Below are positions 22,633 to 32,290 of a DNA stretch of 64,000 bases, piece by piece (position 1 is the stretch's first letter; each line of letters starts with the position of its first letter). Location: contig NC_012870.2 in NCBI RefSeq assembly GCF_000003195.3, forward strand, positions 15,120,501 to 15,184,500, given 5' to 3'. The position numbers were made by a program, and so were the translations under genes. The stretch is from Sorghum bicolor. Taxonomy: Eukaryota > Streptophyta > Magnoliopsida > Poales > Poaceae. The notes beneath the pieces are model-generated. The model did no database searches. It was not told the DNA's origin and worked only from the letters and a program-made list of their open reading frames with translations.

Positions 22633-25600
22633 TGGATAGATTCGCCGATGATGGAAAATTAGGCCAGGGATTCACATCGGCCGATGATTTGGTAGAGGTA
22701 GATATAGGTAGTGGTGATAAGCCTAGGCCTACTTTTATTAGTGCTAAATTAGATCCTGAGTGTAAGCGACAATTGACTAGTTTGTTAAAGGAATATAAAG
22801 ATTGCTTTGCTTGGGATTATACAGAGATGCCTGGTTTAGACCGATCAATTGTCGAACATCGGTTACCCATCAAGTCTGGATTTCGGCCACATCAGCAACC
22901 AGCCCGCCGATGTAATCCTAACATTCTACCTGATATTAAGGCTGAAATCACTAAACTTATTGAAGCTAAGTTTATTCGGCAGTGTCGGTATGCCGAATGG
23001 ATTTCCAATGTTGTTCCGGTTTACAAGAAGAACGGGAAGCTTCGGGTGTGCATTGATTTCAGGAATCTCAATAAAGCTACGCCGATGGATGGATACCCAA
23101 TGCCTGTCGCCGATCTACTGGTTGATGCTGCGGCTGGCCATCGGGTCATCAGCTTCATGGATGGTAATGCAGGATACAATCAAATATTCATGGCAGAGGA
23201 GGATATTCCAAAAACCGCATTCAGGTGTCCTGGTCATGTTGGACTATTTGAGTGGATAGTCATGACTTTTGGGTTAAAGAATGCTGGTGCTACTTATCAA
23301 AGGGCTATGAATTTCATATTTCATGAGTTCATCGGCAAGCTCGTAGAGATTTATATTGATGATGTGGTGGTTAAGTCTGGAGATTTCTCAAAGCATCTTG
23401 CCGATTTACGAAAAGTGTTGGAGTGCACAAGGAAGCATGGATTGAAGATGAATCCCAACAAGTGTGCATTTGGCGTATCGGCAGGGCAATTTCTTGGTTT
23501 CATGGTACATCAGAGGGGTATTGAAATTAGTCGAAGATCTATTGATGCTATCAATAAAATAGTGGCCCCTACCAATAAAACCGAGCTCCAATCCTTGATC
23601 GGCAAAGTGAATTTTATCAGAAGATTTATATCGAATTTATCTGGGAGGATTCGTGCTTTCGGTCCTCTCCTTAAATTGAAAGCCGATCAAGAGTTTGTTT
23701 GGGGAGAAGAACAGCAGTTGGCTCTGGATGAAATCAAAAAGTATCTAGTAAATCCTCCAGTTTTAGTTCCACCTCAACAAGGGAAGCCCTTCAAATTGTA
23801 TTTATCTACCGATGGATCGGTTATCGGTTCAGCTTTAGTTCAAAAATTTGAAGGGAAAGAGAGGGTAATTTATTATTTGAGTAGGAGGTTGATTGATGCT
23901 GAAACCAGGTATTCGGCCATTGAGAAGCTGTGCTTATGCTTATATTTTTCATGTATCAAGCTGAGACATTACCTGTTGTCGGCCGAATGTGCTGTTGTTT
24001 GCAAAGATGACGTGGTCCGATACATGCTATCTATGCCGATTATGAGTGGTAGGATCGGTAAATGGATTTTAGCGCTGTCGGAGTTCGATTTGCGTTACGA
24101 ATCGGCTAAGGCAGTCAAAGGGCAGATTATGGCCGATTTTGTGACTCAGCATTGCGGTCTAGTGGAAACCTTGGAAATTGCACCCTGGACGCTCTTCTTT
24201 GATGGATCTACCTGTGACCGGGGAGCAGGAATCGGCATTGTATTAGTTCCTCCTAAGGGGAGGAAGTATGAGTTTTCCTTGCCGATTGTTGCTACATCAA
24301 CGAATAATCAGGCTGAGTATCAAGCTCTGATCAAGGGATTGGAGTTGTTAAGAGAAGTTCGTGCTGATGCTGTTGAAATATTCGGGGATTCTATGTTGGT
24401 TATAAATCAATTGGCCGGAAGCTATGAATGCCGAAGTGAAGTTCTCATAACCTATTTCGAGAGAAGTATGCAACTGTTAAAGGAATTCAAGGACTTCCGA
24501 TTGGAGCATGTTCCCCGATTGCATAATGAAGACGCTAATCGGTTAGCCCAGCGTGCCTCGGGATATCAGCCAATGATTAATGCGACATCGGCAGTCAGTG
24601 CCGGTGATTGGAGGAAAGAAATTATTGATTATCTAAAAGATCCATCCAAAAAAGTTGAAAGACGGGTTCGATTTCAAGCGACCAAGTATGTGCTCCTTGA
24701 AAATGAATTGTATTATCGAACTATCGACGGAATTCTTCTCCGATGCTTGGGTGATGATGAAGCCAGAAGTTTGATGGGGGAAATCCATGAAGGAGTGTGT
24801 GGAGCGCATCAGTCAGCTTTTAAGATGAAGTGGATGATTCGAAGGAATGGATATTTTTGGCCAACCATACTTGAAGATTGTTTTAAATATTTCAAGGGAT
24901 GTCAAGGTTGTCAAAAGTTCGGTAATATCCAGAGAGCACCCACATCGGCTATGAATCCTATAATAAAACCTTGGCCGTTCCGGGGATGGGCCATCGATCT
25001 GATCGGCTAGATTTATCCACCATCTAGCAAAGGGCATAAGTTCATTCTAGTTGCCACTGACTATTTCACTAAGTGGGTCGAAGCTATTCCTTTGAAGAAA
25101 GTCACATCGGCCAGTATGATTGATTTTGTGAAGGAGCATATTATTTACCGATTTGGGATTCCCCAAACGATTACCACCGATCAGGGCACCATGTTCACGT
25201 CAGGGGAGTTCGATGAATTCGCAATCGGTATGGGAATTAAAGTGTTGAATTCCTCTCCTTACTATGCTCAAGCCAATGGGTAGGCCGAAGCGTCTAACAA
25301 AGGAATTATCAAGCTTATTAAACGAAAGATTGAAGAAAATCCTAGGCGGTGGCATACATTATTAAATGAAGCACTATGGTCTTATCGGATGGCTTGTCAT
25401 GGATCAACCAAGGTGTCACCCTATCAATTGGTGTATGGACATGATGCAGTGTTGCCTTGGGAGATTAAGGCTAGATCTAGGCGATTATCTTTTCAAGATC
25501 AATTGGCTGCCGATGATTATGCCACTTTGATGACCGATGAGTTAGATGATTTAGCAGGGCATCGGTTAAAGGCTTTAATGAGTATAGAAGAAAATAAGAA

Positions 25601-25865
25601 GAGAGTTGCTAGATGGTATGATAAGAAAGTAAAGGCTAAGGAGTTTGCCGATGGGGATTTGGTATGGAAGTTGATCTTGCCAGTCGGGACTAAAAGTTCG
25701 AAGTTTGGGAAGTGGTCTCCTAATTGGGAAGGTCCTTATCGGATAAGACACTCAGCTCCTGGTAATGCCTATATTCTAGAAACTCTCGAAGGAGTTGAAT
25801 TTCCCAGAGCATTAAATGGCAAATATTTAAAGAAGTACTACCCCAGCATATGGGTCGATGCATAA
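22632..25865 (+). pseudogene. Pol polyprotein (RT, RNase H, archaeal-type RNase H, integrase) with two stops
   Basis: One frame runs 22632-25865 (1078 codons) and is broken by TAG at 25008-25010 and 25281-25283. Order: reverse transcriptase with YIDDVVVKS near residue 241; RNase H (LYLSTDGSVIGSALV, then RYSAIEKLCLCLYF); a second, archaeal-type RNase H with its four acidic residues visible (FFDGST, NNQAEYQ, FGDSML, NEDANRLA); integrase with an H-C zinc finger ending GCQGCQKFG; the catalytic core DLIG and TTDQGTMF; and a C-terminal domain (GPYRIRHSAPGNAYILE). The second stop falls two codons before the catalytic glutamate, where the family has a CAG glutamine codon. The first follows DLIG. RT and both RNases H should be intact if the ATG at 22632 is used; integrase is not made whole. 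Lineage assignment to Tat is firm. Confidence 0.94.
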
Positions 25866-26010
25866 AAGTTTAAGTGCCGATAACACTCCTATCGGCTGGA
25901 TTTAAATGTTTGGGGGCAGACTTAATGTTTCAAAAGATGCCGATAACAGTCTTATCGGCTAGACTAAAAACTAAAAGCGGAAAAACAAAGGTGTGTTGCC
26001 GATGAAAGCT
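25866..26010. other. spacer between pol and the antisense gene
   Basis: 145 bp holding five GCCGAT/ATCGGC copies, including two GCCGATAAC...TATCGGCT pairs about 20 bases apart (25876 and 25940). The pol and antisense stop codons converge on it, so terminators of both transcripts may lie here. Confidence 0.5.
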
Positions 26011-29000
26011 TCAGATGTTCAGCAGCGCTTGGATTGCTGATATGGCGTGCAGCCGAATCTGATTGGCTGTCTCTATCTCTTTGATATCATCATCGGCAGA
26101 ACCTTCTATCGGCTTCAGCTTCCTCTTCAGCTGCAGCGCTTTGCGACCATGGACGTTTCGTTCTTGTTCAAGGTGCTTGATGGTCTCCGGCAGTTGACTC
26201 TCTTCTTGCTGGGCTTGGGACAGAGCATCCTCTACTTGCTTAAGTTCGGCCAGTAGAGCTTCTCTTTTTGCCGATAGATCAGATACTTTCTGCTTCAGTG
26301 CATCACCTGAGGACTTTAAGGTGCCGATGTTCTTATGTTTCTCATCGGCTAAGAGTTTTTCTTTCATCATCTCCTCAGAAAGCTGGATTTGAGCGGCTCT
26401 ATCGGCAAGGCGTCGAGTGGCTCTCTGGTACTGTAGCTGGCGGCTTTCTAGGTGTGCAGCATGAAAGAGGGTTTCCTCAGCATCGGCAGGAATTTGGCCT
26501 CTAAGGGTCTTGAACAGGGCCTTGGCTGGGTCAGAATCGTTGACCAGTTGAGTTGTGTCTTGATGAAGTATGGCCGATAGCTCTTCCAGCTTAGCTCTGG
26601 TTTCTGCCGATACAGTTCCAACTGCCCGAGAGGAGCTTGCTTCCTCGCCTTCTTCTTCGAAGATATCAATGGCGAAGGAGAATAAGCTGCCGGGAGAATC
26701 TTGTTCCTGAAAATGAAGATGAAATAAGTCATTTTTATGGTCAAAACTTCGGCAGACGATACTGGTGGAAAATTGGATGACTTACTTGCTTCAAGGCGAT
26801 TTCTTGCCTTTGACTCAAAGATGCCGATGGAGCTACAGGTTGATCGGCAGATGTTGCCGATGGAACGATATCGCCTGAAAGAAGACAGGAAGGGTTATGA
26901 GACTAAATGAGAATAAGTTTATCGGCGGAAGTATTGTTGAGATATGTTACCCGGAGGAGGAACAACAGTTGTCCGAATCGGAGAAACCGCCAATGATATA
27001 ACTGGACCTGCCGGGCCAGTTGTTTGTTCACCTACGTCAGCTGATGTACCTTCTGTTTGAAGTTCTTCCTGCTGGGGTTCTTCCATCTGTGGTGCTTCCT
27101 GCATTGGTTGGGGAGATGGTGCTTGCTGTGTCTGGACTTCTGGAGAAGAAGGGGAAGATTCCACCGGGATTGGAGACACCGGAGGAGGAGGGGGAGTTGC
27201 CACTTTCTGGCGCTTTGTTCCAGCCTTAGCACCTTGGGTGCCCTTCCTCTTTGGCTGGCTAGACTGGGGGGCATCGGTACCTTGGCGTTTGGCTTTTGCC
27301 GATGCACCAGTTTGCTGCAACAACAAAAAAGGAGTTTATGAGCACAGATAGCCGATACAAAGATAGTCAGCATAAATGAAGAGGGTTTGGCAAAGTTGCC
27401 TTGAAAGCTTGCGCCAGAGTGGAAGCAGCTACCGTTGGCGATGTCTGAGTTTTCCTGGTGGTAACTTTCTTGAGGCGCGCACCCCGATGCACGATGGAAG
27501 CCAGAGTGGGAGCATTGTGGCCGATTGAGGAGATCGGGCCTGATGGGAACAAGTCGATCGGCTTGCCACTCCTGCTAACCGATGGGGGGGTGTTGTCAAT
27601 CTGCAAAAGGAATACAGGGGTAAGTTACCGATGGAAATAGTATTGGAAAATGAGACATCGGTTTAAAATACTTACAGTGTCATCAGGGACTTCGTATTCG
27701 GGGTCGATCATGCCGCGGTATGAGAGGGCCGATCTGCAGAATAGATTCTCTTTCCATTCTGCCCACCATAGCTTGTATGCCTGAGTGATAAAGGCAGCTG
27801 GAACCCATTCTGACAGATCTACATCTGTATCGGCATTTGGTGGTAGCTGGGCTACTCGAGTCCACTCGAGAAGGTTGGCGATGGGTTCTCTGGGCTTTAT
27901 TACATCGGCATAAGGAAGTGCAATCGGCAATTGGCCGAAAGCTAATTGGCGAGCTAATGCCGATGGATTATAAAATTCATAGGTTTGGGGAGAGGTTTTT
28001 GTGCTACCGAAGAAATTCACTGGTATGGCTCTGGGAGTCACAATTGCCATCATCACCTCATTGTCCCTGTCGAGAGCTTCATCAAATGGATTGAAGGTCA
28101 GAGGGAGCATACTGTCTGGGTCGTCATAAGCCAGCCATGGTCGTTCATCTCTGGCCAGACCCTCATACAGAGTCTCGAAGAATCAGCCGATCTGATCCGG
28201 ATTGTTCCCTGAACCGGGTAAGACTATAACGGCTTCGCCAAAGTTCAAGGGGGCACGCGTTGCCGATTCCTCTTCACCCAACACATGATTCTCGGCTATA
28301 TCTCTTGGGAAGTGCTGTGAGAACAAGTTGAAATCAAGGCGCTTATGCAGGTGCAGATTGAGCCACATATTAATAAACCACCAGGGGCCTCCCAAGTTGC
28401 CGATGGATTGGCCAAGCAGGAGTTTCTGGGCTACCTGATGAAGAAGGTGGTAAACAGCGCTGAGCAAATATCGGCCGAGAGGAAATTGGCCACCGCTAGC
28501 CAGTCTTTCTGCTGCCGATAGATAGACGGAAGTTGGTCCTGCCGATCGACCACAGAATACAAACTTGTCCAGCCACATGTTCAGAAAGGTGGTTTGCTCC
28601 TTTATGGTGACAGGCCCTCTCCCGCGGTACTTCTGGATGTACCCTGACCAACCGCCGATAGCGCGAGTCTCCACTTTGGCACTGGGGGCAGTATCAAAAA
28701 CATGGGTGCTATCGGCAGAAGATATATCTAGCCCAGTGAGCATGGCTACATCGGCAAGGGTAGGAGAAGCAGGGCCGTGGCCAAAAACAAAAGCATTGAG
28801 AGTGTCTGACCAAAAGTAGGATGCAGCTATCAGCAGCGACTCGTTCCTGTGCATATCGGCAATGGATAGCCTAATGCATTGAGCTAGCTTCCTCTCACCC
28901 CACTGGACTTCATAAGAATTGCTGACCCTCAAGAACCAATCTTTCCACCCTACAGTAGGGCTGGGCCAAGAGCGAAAGGTGTCTTTCCACAGATCTAAAG

Positions 29001-29279
29001 AAAAGTTTTCGGCTCTAAAGGGGATCCTGTTGGTTTCTGCATTGATAAGGTCGGTTGGATCTGGATTCCCTAGAGGGCCGAGGCACTGAAGGTGTGGTTG
29101 ATCGGTAGGGATGACAATTTTGTTGGACAATTCCTAGTGTTTTGGGGAATAAAAATACAAAGAAAAAAAGGAAAAGGAAGATATTCAGTAGGATGAATCG
29201 CAGATGAACAGGAATGCGAGGAAAAGTACAGGAGATGAGATGGAAGTCTGACCTCAGGGACGACGAAGCCAATGGCCAT
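26011..29279 (-). pseudogene. antisense plant-mobile-domain (PMD) gene of the Tat element, six exons, one internal stop
   Basis: Exons on the minus strand: 29279-29253, 29133-27676, 27600-27400, 27314-26951, 26874-26786 and 26706-26011. They sum to 2835 bases (945 codons) and stay in phase at every junction. Four introns have GT-AG ends; the intron after exon 3 has GC-AG (AAG/GCAACT). Exon 2 holds a PMD (PF10536, MAIL/MAIN-like): FRSWPSPTVGWKDWFLRV, then WSDTLNAFVFGHGPASPTL and LADVAMLTGLDI, and GGPWWFINMWLNLHL. Exon 4 is proline-rich with basic clusters (KRKGTQGAKAGTKRQK), possibly a nuclear signal. Exon 6 is a long charged coiled coil. TGA at 28183-28185 interrupts exon 2; otherwise all exons are open. 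The start ATG (AAGATGG) is the first after a TATAAATA box. PMD proteins in plants act in transposon silencing and genome stability; what this one does is unknown. Confidence 0.85.
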
Positions 29280-29428
29280 CTTGTCGTGAAGAGGACGTTG
29301 GAGGGCACCGGAGTTGATGAAGAGGAGTGCTTGTCGGAGATCTTGAGGGTTGTAAATGGCGCCGCCGCTGGAAAAGCAAAGTTGGATAGTAGAATGGTGT
29401 AATGGGGGAGGAGTACCCAAGAAGGAAC

Positions 29429-29436
29429 TATTTATA
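29429..29436 (-). promoter_or_regulatory. TATA box of the antisense PMD gene
   Basis: TATAAATA on the minus strand lies 150 bp upstream of the ATG at 29279. An ATG-free leader follows at the expected distance. The gene thus has a promoter of its own inside the element, independent of the LTRs. Confidence 0.6.
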
Positions 29437-29918
29437 GGACAAGATGGGCAAGGGCAAATCCGACTTATTTCTTTGCCGCATCCGAGAAGCCCGAGGGTGC
29501 TCAGGTGGATATGGTAACTGTTCGCACGGTAATCCAGGGATTGTGCAGGTGATTTGACAGGAAGCGGTCATTATCTAAAGATATTTTACTGTGCGAGATC
29601 TCCTGGTCGGTCCATCGGCGATATTCTATAACGGTCATCTTGCCGATGGGCGGATAGAGGGGAGGTAACCGTTTTTGCGAATATCCTGGTCAGAGCATCG
29701 GCAGGTCTTTGTAACGGTATTGTTGCCGATGTACGACCAAGAAAGATGCCCGTTTAGGAAGTTGGGGATTTCGAGGAATCTGCGGAGGATTAGGATCAGA
29801 GTTGTCCAGATTGAGGTTGTCGGTTACCAGATTAGGAGCATTAATTGCGGAGAAAGCATCATTACTGCAGAGAATTTCGGAGCATTAATAGTTTTATACT
29901 CCGAAACTGGGGGGCATG
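29437..29918. other. antisense-gene upstream region and polypurine tract
   Basis: A noncoding segment between the antisense promoter and the 3' LTR. It has four GCCGAT/ATCGGC copies at 29600-29740. The G-rich tract AAACTGGGGGGCA at 29904-29916 is the plus-strand primer by position. Confidence 0.6.
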
Positions 29919-30607
29919 TGTTGACACTATTTTTGGGCACGTGTCCAGGATGGCAGGATAGGGTGGCAGTACGATGCGGGTTGCTGATGAGGATGGTTGC
30001 CGATGAGGGAGAGGTTGAATGTGACTAAGTCCACAGGCAGTAATATGGTGCCGATGACTGGATAAAAAGGTCTGCCGATGACTATGGCAAGGGGATTGCC
30101 AATGACGCGAAGGAGGAGTCCGGAAGCTGCCAGTTGTCATGTGGAGGAGTTTCGGTTTGTCACGAAGGATAGTTTTATTATTTCCTTAGTTATTCGCATC
30201 GTTTTGTATACGGATTCCGTGTAATTTGGAATTCGAATTCTAATCGTGTCTGGTCGTAGCTCTTTGAGCAGGGTATAAATATAAACCCTAGGACCTTGTA
30301 ATCAGAGAATCAAGAAATCAATCAAACACACGTTTCTACTCATATTCCAGCATCTACTTTTCGACGACTTCGTCATACTTTTTTCCTTTTATTACGAGTT
30401 CTTAGGAATTCGTCGACTTAAGCTCGGCGTGTTCTCGAGTTCCGCGTGAGTACCTCTTAGCCGTGACATCCGGGCGCATCGCTGTTGTCAGGACTAAAGT
30501 ATTCGAGTTATCACCTTTGCGGATAGCAAGGTCAAATCGGCTGGCACGCCTTAACGTTTGAATCGGGTATTAGCCCTTTGTGTTTGCAGATCAGTTTTGC
30601 ATCAACA
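29919..30607 (+). repeat. 3' LTR of the Tat element, 689 bp
   Basis: Same length as the 5' LTR with seven differences noted by eye. Two of these break GCCGAT copies (GCCAAT near 30098 and GCGGAT near 30519). The target duplication GTCAT follows directly. Confidence 0.95.
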
Positions 30608-30612
30608 GTCAT

Positions 30613-31450
30613 ATTTATATTGGTCCAATTGTCCCACACACACGGCCACCGCTCCTCCCGTATCCATGTAGGATTCATTTATTTTAATGTTCTACTCCTA
30701 TACGTTCCTTTGTATCGTGGGCTTGGGCAACCGAACAAGCCGATGGACACAACTTAAGAAACATGCAAATCACCAAAAACGTAAGGGAGAAGCAAATCGG
30801 AGCATGAACAATTCACTTTATTATCAGGCAACACACGGAAAAGCAAATCGGCAAATCAGAGCACCAATAATTCATTGTATCAGGCAACAAGCATTAGCTA
30901 CGTTCTCACAAAATCCAAATAAAATATAGAGAAAAGGGCTAGGACTTGGTTAGCAGTAGATCTGTTGACATTGGAGATTGCATCCGTGGTATGCAACTCC
31001 GAGAGCAGGGAGCACACTGTAGGCCACGCAGAGAGCTTGAGATACGAGTATGGCGTGCGAGCACAGTCCGCCGGCGCTACTGAGGCCCTTGCCCTGCCCC
31101 TCAACTCACACAAAAATACCCCAGGAAGAGAAACGGAGTAGTTAGCTGGCAGCTTGTGCGCGAAGCTAGCGGCGCCGTGCGAAGCTAGCGGCGGCGGCGG
31201 TTTATGTGTGGATAGGATTGGAAAGTAAAGATTTTAGGATTGCTTGCAGTATATATACATGGCCAGTTGTAGATAGGCCTTAGACGGGCCTTCGCTTGAT
31301 TCACCATGTGTCTGCTCACCTTTAGAACGTGTAGCCGGGCAGGCAGCAGGGAACGAGGACGGGGAACAGACAACCATCCTCATCCTCGTGATCTTCGATG
31401 GGGATAGTATTTGTACTGTTTAAATCTGGATTAATTTGATCTCATCCTTG
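30613..31450. other. continuation of the interrupted Helitron, no intact gene
   Basis: After the Tat target site the Helitron-type sequence resumes (ATTTATATTGGTCC). Positions 30950-31200 are richer in G+C and might be a captured fragment, but no product is recognised. Repeats GAAGCTAGCGGCG occur near 31160 and 31177. Confidence 0.4.
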
Positions 31451-32290
31451 TCCTTCTAATAATAAAGACGTAAAATTTCAGTCTCTTTTTTATCTAGATA
31501 TTTTTTGATAATTTAACTCTGCCCACTTTTCTATCCGTCTCCCACGCTAGTTTTTTTTTTACAGTCTCCGTCTCCATATAGTGTTGTCATATGTCCCTCT
31601 TATCTTTTTTTTACCCGGTGGTCTGCTTCCACACCGCGTCCCAAACCTTAAGCGTCTTGCCGACGGCCCCATTCAGTGACAGCGACACGACGCGGCGGCG
31701 CTCCGCCACCAGCTCGTAGGGTGGCACCCAGTCCACAGAGTCCTCGTCGTCGTCGAGCTCCGACCAGTCCTCGGCTCGTCCTGTGCCGTAGTGGTAGCCA
31801 GATCAGTACTCACTACCCAGGATCTTGGACCAGTCCGGAAACTTCACCGACAGCAACCCGTGCATGCCCTACCGTTCGAGCCAGCTTCACCGGCGACGCC
31901 TTTCGTGCGGCCAGAAACTGGCCCGCCCTCGCCAGCTCAGGAGGCTCGAACTCGCCCCAAATGTCCTACTCGTCGAAGTCCTCGCCTGCGCACCAGCGGC
32001 GGCTGGCGGGCTCGCTGTCGGCACAACAACGCCGTGCGGCGCCTGCGTGAAGTGGAGATACACACGTGAAGTGGGTGTGGGTCTCACCTATATTAGGACT
32101 CCTACTCCATATTGATTTAGATGCAAGTTATTCTAACTCGTATGAGCACGGGTTATATATATAATTCCAAATAAAAGAAAGTCTCCATCGTTCAGTAGTT
32201 AGAGGAAGAAACAAAAAATAGATAGACAAAAAAAAGAGAATTTAATAGTTTTTTTTTTCTCCCGTTGCAACGCACGGGTATTTTTGCTAG
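31451..32290 (+). mobile_element. Helitron carrying a host gene fragment, ~840 bp
   Basis: The 5' side has TCCTTCTAATAATAAAGACG followed by AAAATTTCAGTCTC, like the other Helitron 5' ends here but more diverged. The 3' end has the hairpin CCCGTTGCAACGCACGGG and terminates in TTTTTGCTAG at 32290. The next Helitron 5' end (TCTATACC) starts at the following base. The interior holds the S40-like gene fragment. Confidence 0.7.
31617..32053 (-). pseudogene. captured senescence-regulator (S40/DUF584) gene fragment
   Basis: Read on the minus strand, two frames give family landmarks. DIWGEFEPPELARAGQ is followed, after a frame change, by SVKFPDWSKILGSEY, then DWVPPYELVAERRRVVS and LSLNGAVGKTLK. The order VPDWSKIL, then VPPHE(L/I)VARR, then a GxGRTLK-like block is that of S40-family senescence regulators (PF04520). 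A stop after FDE, a stop after the WSKIL block and at least one frameshift disable it. Capture is inferred from Helitron ends on both sides. The parent gene is not in this window. Family assignment is from motif memory, without a search. Confidence 0.72.

Larger units (their letters stand above)
18373..30607 (+). mobile_element. complete Tat-lineage Ty3/Gypsy retrotransposon, 12,235 bp, with antisense PMD gene
   Basis: Two 689-bp LTRs (18373-19061 and 29919-30607) differ at about 7 sites by eye. The target duplication GTCAT flanks the element (18368-18372 and 30608-30612). A primer-binding site of the type TTGGCACGCCTGGTGGGAC follows the 5' LTR. A G-rich tract (AAACTGGGGGGCA) precedes the 3' LTR. 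Gag-protease and pol lie on the + strand. The additional archaeal-type RNase H in pol identifies the Tat lineage. A spliced gene lies on the - strand between pol and the 3' LTR. The element is structurally whole but carries a protease substitution, two integrase stops and one stop in the antisense gene. GCCGAT/ATCGGC occurs about 100 times. Confidence 0.96.

Noticed and set aside
18373..30607. Endogenous plant virus (pararetrovirus) rather than retrotransposon
   Set aside because: LTRs, a 5-bp target duplication, a DDE integrase and dual RNase H define a Tat Gypsy retrotransposon; no movement or coat protein domains.
30687..31113. Possible small genes between the Tat element and the S40-bearing Helitron
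   Set aside because: Short frames, no domain, no splice or promoter support.
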